64,000 nt of DNA. Source: Tricholoma matsutake (Eukaryota; Basidiomycota; Agaricomycetes; Agaricales; Tricholomataceae). The translations under genes and the position numbers were made by a program. Positions 21,862 to 32,229 of the stretch are shown here, piece after piece. The stretch spans positions 6,510,001 through 6,574,000 of the forward strand of contig AP026543.1 in the NCBI GenBank assembly GCA_026075535.2, written 5' to 3'. The stretch's first letter is position 1. Every line of letters begins with the position of its first letter. The notes below the pieces were generated by a model, which had not been told where the DNA came from, did not search any database, and saw only the letters and a program-made list of their open reading frames with translations.

Positions 21862-22983
21862 TAGTGCTTGAAAGTCCGGTCCGGTCCCAGTTTTTTGCCC
21901 TTGTGGGCTCAAACCGAGGACTGAACCGGTCCTATAATATTTAAAATTCTACGTAACCGCAGACTGTTCTGAGTGGTCCATCTGTGGTTCTCAACCAGTT
22001 TTGACCAGTCCTACAAATTATATAACAACTATTTTTTGTAACTAAGATACATACAGAAAAAAGAACAAAATTAAAAGACAAGGAAACAAGTCCACCCATG
22101 AGCAGTGGCTTGCAAGGCTGGACGGTGGTGCTGGGGATGACTCATCAGTAGAAAATGACCCCTCCGTCTCGCATTTCGAGCGAGGGAGGGGTGGGTGTTG
22201 CATTGTCACTATCTCATGGTCCCCGTTTATCCTCATCGTCATCCCCAATCATCATTGTTCATCGTTGAAGTCCTCTGCTTGCCATTCATCATCGTTGTCC
22301 CCTACTCATCATTCATCATTGTTGTTGTCCCCTGTTTGTCCCCCATTCATTGTCATCCTGTCATCATTGTTCCCAGTTTGTCGTCGCTCCATTATCCACC
22401 CCACAAGCAGAGGCTCGTGGTGGTAGACAGCGCCATTGTAGTCATAAATATAAATATAGTACCTAAAAACAAACAAAAATGGTAGTTAGATATGTAAAAG
22501 ATGAAATAATAAACTTACCTGGGCCCAAATGATGTCTTTCATCATTTGGACCCTGTTCTGCTGAGAAAGTCGTGTGGGGTTGTGGCAATGCAGTACAAAT
22601 AAGTATAAACATATAAACAAAACATGTAAATGCGTCAAAAATGTGTAAATGAAAGTGTGTGACCATGCAAATACATACAAATAGTCTGTAATATTTAAAT
22701 GGCTTGCATTTCCATGCTTTCCCTTGGGTGTGCCCCACTTTTTATGTATATACAAGTTCAATAGATATATTTACAACTACATACACTTAGGACTAAGGGT
22801 TCAGTTCGAGACCAGTTCTAACTGGTCTTGAATGGTTTTGCTGTTTGTCTCAAGATCAGTGAACCGCAGACTGAACCAGTACTGTAACCGACAGGACCAT
22901 GACCACAGGTCCAGTTACATTGGTTACGGTTCAGTTTGGTCTCAGTTCTTTTTTGGTCTGTGTGACCAGACCTTCAAGCACTA
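21862..22983 (-). mobile_element. hAT-like element H2, nested in D
   Basis: TSD ATTTCCAT (21854-21861) versus GTTTCCAT (22984-22991), one transition apart. Ends TAGTGCTTGAAAGTCC and, from the right, TAGTGCTTGAAGGTCTGG. Same family as H6 (46600-47707), inverted relative to it. On the minus strand it holds a conserved 91-codon frame (22486-22761), hairpin GGTCCAAATGATG/CATCATTTGGGCCC, donor AGGTAAGT at about 22515 and acceptor TTTTTAG near 22462, then CGAGCCTCTGCTTG and other palindromes. No transposase. Confidence 0.87.
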
Positions 22984-23364
22984 GTTTCCATGGGTGCCAT
23001 TGGCATATGTGGGTCATCTCAAGCTTGGTGTGTCATTGTAATATAGTTAAAACCTAAATCAATGAAAAAATATGTTGGTAATTGAAATGAAACTGAAATG
23101 AAACTTACCTGGGGCCCAAAACAATGTTGACATTGGTTTGGGCCCATGTTTTGTGCCGCATTGGTTGTTTGTAGCCTCTGGCAGCATTATCCAATAGTGT
23201 GGCGGGTGTGGGAGTTGTCATGGTGGATGTTGAAGTGGTGGTGGTGTGATGCAAGCCATGCATCGTGGTGGTGAGTGATGAGCTGGCAGATGATGCAGCC
23301 AACTGCTTTGTCATACACAGCCACTGGATGTGGTATATAAATTGATTATTAGACTCACCTGTAA

Positions 23365-23435
23365 TGGCTGCGTAGTGTAGTGGTTAATTGTTGTAACTTG
23401 TTATGAAGTGAAAATGTCAAGTGTTCAATTCTTGT
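23365..23435 (+). ncRNA. tRNA-like Pol III promoter unit, right end of D
   Basis: Box A like TAGTGTAGTGGTTAATTG at 23373-23390 and box B like GTGTTCAATTC at 23421-23431, spaced as in tRNA-derived SINEs, pointing to the right terminus. Confidence 0.6.
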
Positions 23436-23691
23436 TATGTACACAAAGTTTTATCTCATGCATTTTGGTTAGAGTCTGGTGGATTCCAGTGGAATCCAGC
23501 TGATCCAGTCAATTATGAGTCCAGTCAGATTCCAGGGAGTCCAGTTGCAAATTTGATGATTATTCCAGCCAGAATGGTTCTACGTAGGGAAACTATGTAC
23601 CAAAAAAATTCCACTGGATTCCAGAAATTCTGGTCAGACTAACCAGAATCTGACCAGAATAGGTGGGGGAGTGTAATGTACTCCCAGACTC

Positions 23692-24036
23692 CACCCAGTG
23701 TTCCATGTCATCAAACTCCTTCCAGCTCCCCCAGATCCATTCCCAGGACGCCATTCACATCCACCACTGCCACCTACAGTGATTGAGGGAGAACCCCAGT
23801 ATGAAGTTGAGCCGATCTTGGACAGCCAGTTGCATTGAGGAAGACTCCAGTATTTGGTGCACTGGAAGGGTTATGGGTATGAGGAGAACTCATGGGTCGA
23901 AGAGTCCAATGTGAATGCCCCTCAGTTAGTCAAGGAATTCCACTGACGGCACACTGCTGCACCGCATCACATTCAAGTCACTGACTTTGGTCGTATGCAA
24001 TTTCAAATGCATTGGGGCAATGCATCTTAGAGAGGG
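23692..24036 (+). pseudogene. G3 pol end: chromodomain
   Basis: After element D the G3 frame resumes: a Pro-rich linker, then a chromodomain with EGEPQYEVEPILDSQ, an in-frame TGA, then [19 protein letters not shown] and [11 protein letters not shown]. The aromatic cage pattern (Y/F...W...E-N-SW) is that of chromoviruses, where it guides integration to modified histones. Ends just before the purine tract and LTR. Confidence 0.88.
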
Positions 24037-24038
24037 GG

Positions 24039-24406
24039 TGATGTAAGGGGACTAGGGGATGCCCCATGTGTTTTTCCCATTTTTTATGTTCATCCTATAT
24101 TTTTCCTCACTTTATTTCCTCCTATTCTTCATTTTCTATGATTTTTCCTTATTTTATTACTAATTTTCCCTTCTATCACATTTGTGCATGTTGACAGTTT
24201 TATATTTAGAGGCAGAGCACCCCTTCTGACATCTACCCCTTGGTATGATGTCATTCAGTGGCCTTGATCTGCCTATCTCCACCTTTTCTATTTTTAGATT
24301 ATTATTTGATTTTTGCAGTCTTCACATATACGGGGCATTGGCAAAGGGGTCCTCAGAGTTTTCTCTTTGGATTTCCCTTTGCTAGAGGCTGAGGTTGCCC
24401 TTATAG
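24039..24406 (+). repeat. G3 3' LTR
   Basis: 368-bp partner of the left LTR, TGATGTAAGGGG...GCCCTTATAG, preceded by AGAGAGGGGG. Confidence 0.85.
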
Positions 24407-24592
24407 GTGAGTACTTACTTTACAATTACTGTGTGCTCATTAACTCACTATACCTATAGTTTATACTGTATACTCTAGGTATAGTTAACACAATATAGTC
24501 ACTTATCCAAGAGACTGAGTTTATATTGCATACTATAGGATTGATTTTCTATAGGTTATGGGCTACTTCCATTCCTTCTAGGTAATGGTAGA
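24407..24592 (+). other. Possible copia-2 LTR end and primer site
   Basis: AT-rich stretch containing GGTTATGGGC at 24554-24563, the same 10-mer that adjoins the LTR of copia-1. If it is the copia-2 primer site, sequence before it is LTR and what follows (with H3 removed) is the leader up to the gag ATG at 25873. Confidence 0.4.
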
Positions 24593-25716
24593 TAGTGCTT
24601 TGAGGTCTGGTCCCAAGAACCAGGGACCAGACCAAACTGAACCAACATTTGTAACTGGTCCTATAGGACCATTGGTCACAGTTCAACCAGGTCTTGAAGT
24701 GGTCTGGTTCATGGTTCACTCAGCTCATGTACACAAAGAAAACCATCCAAGACCGATTTGAACTGGTCCTGGACCAAACCATCAGTTTCCACATTATAAA
24801 TACAAAATGTAGTTAATAGTAATTAAAATGAGGATGACCCTCAAAGTTTGTGAGAGGTTTGCAAGGGTTTATATACCCTGTGGCCATGCAGACCATTTGG
24901 TTGTATTTGCAGCCAAACATGTGACCTCATTGATTGTTGCACACTGCCAAATCCAATGACATCACCCACCATCACCCACCACCACTCCCCTCAATGCCAA
25001 TGCTGATGCTGATGCTGATGCTGCCTCCCCTCCCACCTCTGTTTCCCACTGCTCCCACTTCCACCACAACCCCAGCGACTGATGCATGGCCACAACTCTG
25101 CCACATCACAAACAGAACAGGCCCAAAGGATGTCTAGCATTGTTTGGGCCCTCGGTAAGTTTTTTTATGTTCCTTTCATCATGTTTTTGATACTAACTAA
25201 CAAGTAACTTCATTTATTAGGTTCTAAGGTGATCATAACGATGTTACACTCCCCTGAAATGAGACATGCCTGCCACCCACCACTGCGAGCCTCTGCTTGC
25301 AGGGTGGATCGATGGCATGGCTGCTATGGATGAGGATGCCATGGACAACAGTGACAATGGGAATGGGAGTGTCAGGGGACAATGAAAGAAACACCAAGCA
25401 AAAGGAGTCCGAAATGATGACAATGACTGAGCACCTCCAGCCTTGTGAGCAGCTGCTCACAGGGTGGATTATGGGTGCATCAATGACGACTCAGCACCTG
25501 TGAGCGGTTGATTTAAAGTAGTAATGACCAGTTCAAACTGGGTTTGGTCTGAACCCAGTTTGGACTGGTTTTGTAACTGGTATGAACCATAGTGGACCAG
25601 TCCTTTAGGGTCTGGTTCAGTTTTTTTTAGACTTGTGAAATATAATAGACTGGTCTGGTCTCAGTTAAGTCCTGAAAGGGCAAAAAAACCGGACTTGACC
25701 AGACCTCAAAGCACTA
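24593..25716 (+). mobile_element. hAT-like element H3
   Basis: Perfect TSD ATGGTAGA (24585-24592 and 25717-25724). Termini TAGTGCTTTGAGGTCTGGTC on both sides. Inside: hairpin GGCCCAAAGGATG...CATTGTTTGGGCC (25112-25142), donor CGGTAAGT (about 25149), branch-like CTAACTAAC, acceptor TTATTAG at about 25221, then palindromes TGCGAGCCTCTGCTTGCA (about 25268) and TGTGAGCAGCTGCTCACA (about 25444). Non-coding. Confidence 0.9.
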
Positions 25717-25872
25717 ATGGTAGAAGATCTCCTAGCCACTCGCGTTCATCTGTTGTCCAGATCACTATCCTGACTCAGATCAATATTTGCCCTTTGTGCA
25801 AACAGCCCCTAACAGGCTTCATCTCTTTTCTGCTCACTAAAATTCTCACCCTATCATCCATTTCTTGACACC
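25717..25872 (+). other. copia-2 leader segment
   Basis: Sequence between H3 and the copia-2 gag ATG. No separate feature seen. Confidence 0.35.
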
Positions 25873-26355
25873 ATGATCATTGAATCTAGTGTTTCAAGGT
25901 TCAGTCCATTGGACCAAAGACCAAACTGGACCGAACTGCAGTCCATGGTTTGGTCCAGTCCATTTTTCTGAAGAAGTGAGTAACCGAAACCGTGGTTCGG
26001 TTAACAGTTAACTCATTTTGAAAACATTTGAAAACCATTATAAAACCAGTTGTAACCAGTTGTAACTGGTCTTTCACACTTAGATTATATACCCTATAAA
26101 ATAATAAAACTAATGTATAATAGGCTACCTATGAGGGGATGCCACATGAATTGATGGGGTTTATATATGTTGCAGGGGTTGTACATATTTGTTCACAGTA
26201 AATGAACACATACACATCATTTGGATCACATATTGACATGTTTGTTTACACAAAAAATAAAAGTGGCACCATTTGCAAGATGCTGCCCATGACCACACAA
26301 ACACACAACCACAAAGCAGGGGCCCAAACAATGAACTAATGTCATTTGGGCCCCT

Positions 26356-26608
26356 CACAAGGCCAGCCTCATAATTTCTCCTTCCTGAAATATAGTCAGA
26401 AATTCTTTGTGAAATAATATATTTGAGACCAAATATCTACAAACAGAAATTCAAAAAATTACCTATTAGAAATATTGATTTTTAAAGTATATTTCTAATG
26501 GGTAATTTTTTGAATTTCTGTTTGTAGAAATTTAGTCTCAAATATAATATTCCACAAAGAATTTCTAACTATATTTCAGAAAGGAGAAATTATGAGGCTG
26601 GCCTTGTG
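26356..26608. mobile_element. Foldback MITE, 253 bp, inside H4
   Basis: Nearly perfect inverted repeat of about 110 bp per arm (CACAAGGCCAGCCTCATAAT at the start, its complement at the end), with a short centre. A possible 3-bp target duplication, CCT, on both sides; too short to be sure. Superfamily unassigned. It sits between the H4 hairpin and the H4 splice donor. Confidence 0.85.
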
Positions 26609-27205
26609 CCTGGGTATGTTCATTTTGCTTGATTTCTTTCTTTTACTAATTCACTAACTGATATTTCTTCTTTTTAGTTTTTTGCCTATTAATAATGACC
26701 CCTACCTATGCCCTATGCCACTGCTGTGAGCCTCTGCTCACAGGGTTGCAATGGGCCCCATTTCTGGACAATGATGACATGGAGATGCATCACACAGCAC
26801 CACCACCCTGCCTGCAAGCCACTGCCTGTAAGGGGATATGGAGGTGCTGATGACAATGAACAGCACCAATGATGAATAGCAGGGAATGATGAATGGGGGG
26901 AACAATGATGAATGGCAACGATGACAAGCTGCAGCAACAATGAATGGCAGCAACAATGAACAGCAATGACAATGAACAGCAGCAATGACCAACAGTGGCA
27001 AGAACACCAGACCCCCACCCTCACTACAAACGCAAGAGGGTGGGGCTATTTCTTTTCATTTTCATTTTCAATCTTTCATTCTGTATGTAGCTACACTGCA
27101 TTGCTGCGAGCAACTGCTCGCAGGATGCTTATGTATTTATTTTATTTTGTATACACAATTATATTTAGTTAGCCATGAAAAAACAGGGGGGAAACCAGTT
27201 AAAAC

Positions 27206-28044
27206 TAGTGTTTAAGGGTCCAGTCCAGTTTGGTTTTTTGACCCAAAAACGTAAAGACCGCAACCTAAACCAGTCCAGGACTGACCCAGATACTGCTAGA
27301 ACTGAACTGGACCACCTAGGACTGGTCCTTTCTGGTTAAAAGACCGAAAAAGACCAGTTAAGACTGGTTTAGACTGATGTTTTGTGGTGAAATTTGTTGT
27401 ATTAATATAACCCATATGTATCTTAGCAAATATTACCCGGACCTTATAACCACTGTACAGATAGATAGACATTGTAATTCCCCATCATTCGGTCTAACTT
27501 TTAAGACATTTCATCAACATTTGACTTGGCTATGATCAATATAAAAATACATCTACTGAATGACTCGTGCTGAACACCAAGAAATGTAATGTGACAACCA
27601 TAAATTATGTGATGCATAGCATGCATTGAAAAATGGTGGGAGTATTATTATACATGTTAGTCCTATGATCATTAATAGAATCAAGCACATGATCAACATA
27701 TGAGTAAGATGAAATGAAAATCAATCTGATACAACGAAATACTCATACAAAAATAGATTTGGTTATATCTTGCTCAATTCTTAACCATTTTTTATGAACC
27801 AGAGGTCAAATTCTCCGGATTTTATGTGGGAACATGGTACAATATATGTTTTCACAATTAAACCGGTCCTAACCAGTTTAGACCGGTTTTCTTCGGTTTT
27901 ACAACATTTTTCAAAATGGAAAGACTGCTAACTGAACTGCAAAAGACTGGTCCATAAATAGACCACTGGTCCAGTCTTTTCCGGTCCAATTCAGTCCAAT
28001 TTCGGTCTTTTTTTCGGTCCTATGGACTGGACCCTTCAACACTA
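27206..28044. mobile_element. hAT-like element H5, nested in H4
   Basis: Perfect 8-bp TSD GTTAAAAC (27198-27205 and 28045-28052). Ends TAGTGTTTAAGGGTCCAG and TAGTGTTGAAGGGTCCAG. 839 bp, subterminal CCAGTCC/GGACTGG words, no hairpin-intron cassette recognised and no ORF. A simpler MITE of the same terminal family. Confidence 0.9.
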
Positions 28045-28205
28045 GTTAAAACCAGTTTTTTGGACCATAACCAAACTGATTAGGACTGGTCCTATTGGTT
28101 CAGTTATGGTCTACATCACTTAGGCTTGTGGTCTGGACTGGTTATGGTCCCAGTTAACCCACTTTGGGGTCAAAAAACCAGACCAAACCAGACCTTAAAA
28201 CACTA

Positions 28206-30303
28206 GTTGAATCTGAAACCACCCCATCAACTTCCCTGATCAAACTTTCTGTCCAATACTCTGGGGAGAAACTAGACAAACTGAAGTCCAAGTACAAAGA
28301 GTGGTGCAAGGAAATTCATATTACCCTTTCACTCAATGGCCTGTATGAATATGTTACAGGCGAAATCAAAGAACCACCCTCTTCAGAGACCCATGCTCCT
28401 TTTAACTGGCCAACTCTCACCTCACATTTGCACTTCTTTCATCCAGTATTGCATCCTTGGAATGCCCCTTCCTTGATGCAATCTTGAGCACCTCCAAGAA
28501 TTGGGTGGCGATCTGCAAACATCACCAATGCGAGGGCCCAGTATGTCAGATCCAGTTGTTGCAGCAGGCACTTGCAATCCAATTCATGCTCAAAATCCCC
28601 TTCCCAAGACTGTCGACAAGATTTCTGCCCTTATCAACCACACCTTTGCCATGGGTGATATTAAACCTGACTTGCTTAAATGCATTGTTGCACTCAATGC
28701 CCTTGGTGATTGCTTTCCTCATGCATGTTCCATCATATCCTGGGATATTGGTGCCTCCAATGACAAATCTCCTTATACTATAAAGGACATTTGTCTGTTC
28801 CTCAAAAATGAGCAGACACTTATTGAGGACAACCGCCACAACAAATCCCAGGCCCCTATCGCTCTTTCTGCCCAAGCCAAACCAACAAAGTCCTCGAATT
28901 TACCCACCTGCACAAACCCTACCTGCAAGAAGGTGGGGCACACCATTGAATATTGTGTTAGAGCTGGGGGCAGTGTGGCTGGGAAATCCATTGAGGAGTT
29001 GATAACTGCTAGATGGGCCATGCACAACAAAGGGAAGAAGCCTAGCATATCAACTACTAGCTTGAGGATTCTGGTGACGTTGAAGGATGCTGATGGAAAG
29101 GCATTCACAGTCATGTTCAATTCTGCTGACACGTTGCTCTCCAATGATGACACCCCTGCTTGTGCTGGTATTGCTAGTGATGTGCTTCCCACCGCTACCA
29201 TCGAGGATGCAGAATATGAAGGCTGGATTGCTGTTGAGGAGGAGGCAGTTACTACCATAGACTGGATGCATACCACCTCCACCCTCACCGAGGATGCATT
29301 CTCTATTGAACCCATCAACCAAGTCAACCATTCCCAGCTCTCCACCACCAATCACCCCTTTATTGTTGACATGGGTGCAACTGTTCATATTTTGCCTGAA
29401 AAATCTGACTTCCTCACCTTGTGTTCTATGCCACCTTGTCCCATAAAAGGCATTGGAGGCACATCCATCACCGCTGTTGGTGTCAACAACATAAAATTAA
29501 AAATTACCCAGGGCACATCAATTATCTTACATAATGCCCTCTGCATACCTAATGCAGCAGTTCGGCTTATATCAGTAAGTGCACTGGCAGACAACTTGAA
29601 TGCTGTTGCGCATTTTGATGATTCTGCATGCTGGATCATGCACAAATCTTCTGGAGCAGTTATTGCATGGGGATCCCAGCTTTCTAAGAAACTCTACATG
29701 CTCAACCTTCATGCTGTGTCTGTTGACCACACCTTCACTGTCCACAAATCTCCCAGTCTCAAGACCTGGCACCATTGTCTTGGCCATGCCAATTACCAAT
29801 CCCTCTGGGACATGGCCAAGAAGGGGACATTGACAGGTGCACCTATCATATCCACCTCTAAACTGCCTAAATGGGACTCATGCATACTTGGAAAACAGAC
29901 AAAGACACCTGTTCCCAAGAAGCATGAGGGGGGGATAGGTCATAAGGCAATGAGGAAACTAGAGAAAGTATGGGTAGACTTATCCAGCCCCCACACTGTG
30001 AAGTCCTGTACTGGAAATTCATACATTATGGACATAGTTGACAATTACACATCTTTTCCTTGGTTGATACCCTTGTGTAACAAAGATGATTCTTTCTCAG
30101 AATTGAAAGCTTGGGAACTTGCCTGGGAAAATGAGACAGGACTCAAAGTGGGGACTTACATCACTGATAATGGAGAGTTGAAGTCACACGAGATGGAAGC
30201 CTGGCTTAAAACTTGAGGAATTGAACAATGTTTCACTGCTCCATGTACCTCTGCACACATTGGGTGGGTTGAGCACATGCACTGCACGCTTATGGCTAAA
30301 GCC
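28206..30303 (+). pseudogene. copia-2 Gag-protease-integrase remnant
   Basis: Gag (LKSKYKEWCKEIHITLSLNG) with one frameshift near 28450, then an open frame of about 570 codons to 30214. Landmarks: zinc knuckle CTNPTCKKVGHTIEYC; protease HPFIVDMGATVHIL, where DSG has become DMG; integrase HHCC (WHHCLGHANYQSLW, KWDSCILGKQTKTP); VWVDLSSP; TDNGELKS; a TGA at 30214-30216, then CTSAHIGWVEHMH. The protease change suggests loss of activity. RT is absent; the frame runs into LTR sequence at 30304. Confidence 0.88.
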
Positions 30304-30709
30304 TGTTGGAGTTGTCCAGCCTCAGGGTTGTGTCTACTACTAGATGCAATGACTCAAGACAGACTTGTGTCTACTACTGGACACAAGACACAGCAGACGC
30401 AACAAGCAAAAGATGATTCTCTATCTGCACACATGTGCATCTATCTACAAGGTCATGTGACCACTAAGGAAGTTGCTGGACTCAGCTCTGTCTACTGCCT
30501 CAGCTTCTGGACTCTGCCATGGGCAATGCTGGCACAGCTACATGTGCCCTCCCTTCAAGTAGCAACACCCTCATTGCGATCTTGACTTGAGGAGAAGGAA
30601 AACTATACACATATATACATGCACAAGGCACCAATGCCTTATCCTCATCTTGGCCCATGTACCTCAGGAGGCATGTCCATGACAATTGCTCCCCCTAGAG
30701 GCCCAACAT
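30304..30709 (+). repeat. Solo LTR of unassigned family
   Basis: 406 bp, starts TGTTGGAGTTGTCC and ends GAGGCCCAACA, with a TATA-like ACACATATATACATGC near 30606. No matching LTR elsewhere in the window and no target duplication (AAGCC versus TAGAA), so it may mark a recombination junction between copia-2 and G4. Could be drawn in either orientation; plus is assumed. Confidence 0.6.
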
Positions 30710-30776
30710 AGAAACAGTGGTTAGGGCCACAGATACCCTCTGGGACCTTGTCCATCATTTTTAGTTGGCTCTTGAG

Positions 30777-31064
30777 TTAAGTCAGGGTTGCTGGGTGTGT
30801 GTTAGGTGAAGGCCACAGATGGGCAGCCAGTGGGAAGTTGATATTGGGTGGTGTTGGAATGGTGAGCCATTCTTGAATTAGTTCTGGGTCAACAAAACTG
30901 GGTAACTCACCCAGTTCAATATTATCATCTCCAGGGTCTGGTTGTGGTTGTTCTGATGAGAGGATGAGTGGGCTCAGAAACACCATGACAAGAAGGAGTA
31001 GGGTATATCTGGAAAACCACATGCCATTTGAGGTTTCTGGGTTCATTAGACTGAGTGTGGGCAA
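30777..31064 (-). CDS. Short ORF with N-terminal hydrophobic segment, downstream of G4 integrase
   Basis: 95 codons. Residues about 15-38 (MWFSRYTLLLLVMVFLSPLI) look like a signal peptide or signal anchor; the remainder is acidic and proline-rich (PDPGDDNIELGELPSFVD). It lies directly 3' of the G4 pol remains, where some gypsy elements have a third ORF. I do not recognise a family. It could be an accessory or envelope-like product, the end of a degenerate pol, or chance. Confidence 0.4.
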   Translation of the reverse strand: MPTLSLMNPETSNGMWFSRYTLLLLVMVFLSPLILSSEQPQPDPGDDNIELGELPSFVDPELIQEWLTIPTPPNINFPLAAHLWPSPNTHPATLT

Positions 31065-31164
31065 GCGAGGTGGTTGAAGTGACCTAAGCCTCTAATATAT
31101 AAGAAGTCAGCTTTTTAAAAAATAACTGATGTTAGTCAGCAGCCAGGGTCATTTTTTGAACTCA

Positions 31165-32204
31165 GCTCAGGGTTGATGGTTCTTGCTCTGCCCTGTGCTC
31201 TATATCCTCCCATTCTGCACTACTATCATCATTGATCACCTGTCTTCCTTCCATCTCTTGCACAACATCCTCTTTGGCTTCCTGTTTGCTCCACAGCTTT
31301 TCAATTGCTGCTTGTACCTCATGTAGCGCTGTGCCACTACATGGAATGAACCTTCATAGTCGCCTGGAAGAGAACCTGTTGCCGATAGGTAATCCTTCAA
31401 GAGTTTCCAACTTATAAGAATTGCAGTCCCTGCTTGTCACTCGGCATGGTACTGACCACTCAGGCTCCATCTTCCTTTCTACCTTGAATGTGAAGTCCAG
31501 GTCACTCCTGTATACCTGTATGAGTTGTCCTGCTTTGAATACAACCTCCCTCAGAGCTCAGGCTAATAGCCTCCTGTTGAATGCCAGCTTCCGTTTACGA
31601 GCGTGAGATAATATGTGCTCATACCCATCTAATCACTATTGTTCCATGTATGCCATCTGAACCCCCACTTCATCTGTTGACACTTCCTGTTCTGCTCGGT
31701 CTGCTGGAGTATGCTTTGTGTTGATCATGATGCCTAGAAGAAGTTCATTTGGTGAGAATTTGAGAATTGGCAGCATGTGATTATTAAGAAATTCAATGGC
31801 TTCCTCGAGGTGGTCAGGCCATGATAATCTTTTGCATTGAATTCATCTTCCCTTAAATCAGGTGAGCACAACCTCTTCAATCTCCCCAATATTTGTGCAT
31901 TCATCCCTTCTATGAGGCCATTGATCCAGGGGGAATATCCTGGGACAATCCACAACTCAACATTACATGTGGTGCATGCTTCACAAACAGTGTTGTTGTT
32001 GAACTTGGGTCCTCCATCAACCATGAGAGCTTCAGGTGCTGTGAATGTGGTACAGATGTTGTTGAATGTTCTGCATGTTGGTTGCAGCTGATGCAGCTGT
32101 CTTGAGTTTATCTGCCCAAACATGTTGTGAGTAGATGTCTGCATATAATACAATCTTTGTGAAACCCCCTTTTCCTTTCGGCATTGACAGTGTGTCTCCC
32201 ACAA
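31165..32204 (-). pseudogene. G4 integrase remnant
   Basis: The integrase core is readable at 32204-31734: EALMVDGGPKFNNNTV (second catalytic Asp), IVPGYSPWINGLIEGMNAQI (catalytic Glu), LKRLCSPDLREDEF. The C-terminal module continues with stops to about 31165 (HEHILSHARKRKLAFNRR, FKVERKMEPEWSVPCRVTS). The first Asp and zinc finger lie upstream in degraded sequence at 32210-32360. Confidence 0.8.
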
Positions 32205-32229
32205 GCAGTTTGAATGGGTGTCACCATGT

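Larger units (their letters stand above)
20641..23683 (-). mobile_element. Composite element D: TIRs, outward tRNA-like units, hairpin-intron cassette, nested H2
   Basis: Perfect 8-bp target duplication CCAGACTC (20633-20640 and 23684-23691). Ends CTGTAACTTACACTCC and, from the right, GAGTACATTACACTCC. Subterminal arrays of ATTCCAGTTATTCC-type words (20660-20790; 23465-23660). tRNA-like promoters near both ends point outward. 21065-21245 holds hairpins with A-runs (T-runs on the minus strand). A hairpin GGGCCCAAACC/GGGCCCAAAAC with minus-strand donor AGGTAAGT sits at 23105-23150. Nested hAT-like H2 at 21862-22983. Without H2 it is about 1.9 kb. C is a related copy in the opposite orientation. 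The ORFs at 21231-21944 are translations of TGTCCTTGTT repeats. No transposase. Confidence 0.85.
15864..24406 (+). mobile_element. Ty3/gypsy chromovirus family G3, decayed and multiply interrupted
   Basis: LTRs at 15864-16289 and 24039-24406 enclose gag, RT, RNase H, integrase and a terminal chromodomain on the plus strand. The purine tract AGAGAGGGGG precedes the right LTR. Repeat R2 (19361-20361) interrupts the integrase C-terminal part and composite element D (20641-23683) interrupts the linker before the chromodomain. RT has lost its catalytic YxDD. No clean 5-bp TSD: TGAGG (15859-15863) versus TGAGT (24409-24413) is the best candidate. Confidence 0.85.
25887..28205 (+). mobile_element. 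hAT-like element H4 with nested MITE and nested H5
   Basis: TSD ATTGAATC (25879-25886) versus GTTGAATC (28206-28213), one transition apart. Left end TAGTGTTTCAAGGTTCAG, right end TAGTGTTTTAAGGTCTGG read inward. Hairpin GGGCCCAAACAATG...CATTTGGGCCCC (26319-26355) is directly followed by foldback MITE 26356-26608; beyond it lie the donor GGTATGT and acceptor TTTTTAG (about 26678). Palindromes: CTGTGAGCCTCTGCTCACAG (about 26727) and CTGCGAGCAACTGCTCGCAG (about 27104). Nested H5 at 27206-28044. Splits the copia-2 gag between MIIES and ETTPSTS. Confidence 0.87.
25873..30303 (+). mobile_element. Ty1/copia element copia-2, truncated
   Basis: Gag starts with the ATG at 25873, is interrupted after four codons by H4 (25887-28205) and continues with Gag, zinc knuckle, protease and integrase to 30303, where a solo LTR begins. 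Reverse transcriptase, RNase H and 3' LTR are missing. It complements copia-1 in content: copia-1 has Gag-RT-RNase H, copia-2 has Gag-protease-integrase, but they are different families. Confidence 0.85.

Noticed and set aside
21231..21944. 237-codon ORF and two overlapping long frames on the plus strand
   Set aside because: All three frames are open because the sequence is a degenerate TGTCCTTGTT/GGTGTGTC repeat; the products are low-complexity Cys/Leu/Val strings.
20641..23683. Helitron
   Set aside because: Palindromes and GC-rich hairpins suggested it, but the element has inverted ends and an 8-bp target duplication, which Helitrons lack.
30304..30709. LTR of G4 or of copia-2
   Set aside because: No partner LTR, no purine tract on either side and no target duplication, so it is left as a solo LTR of unknown family.
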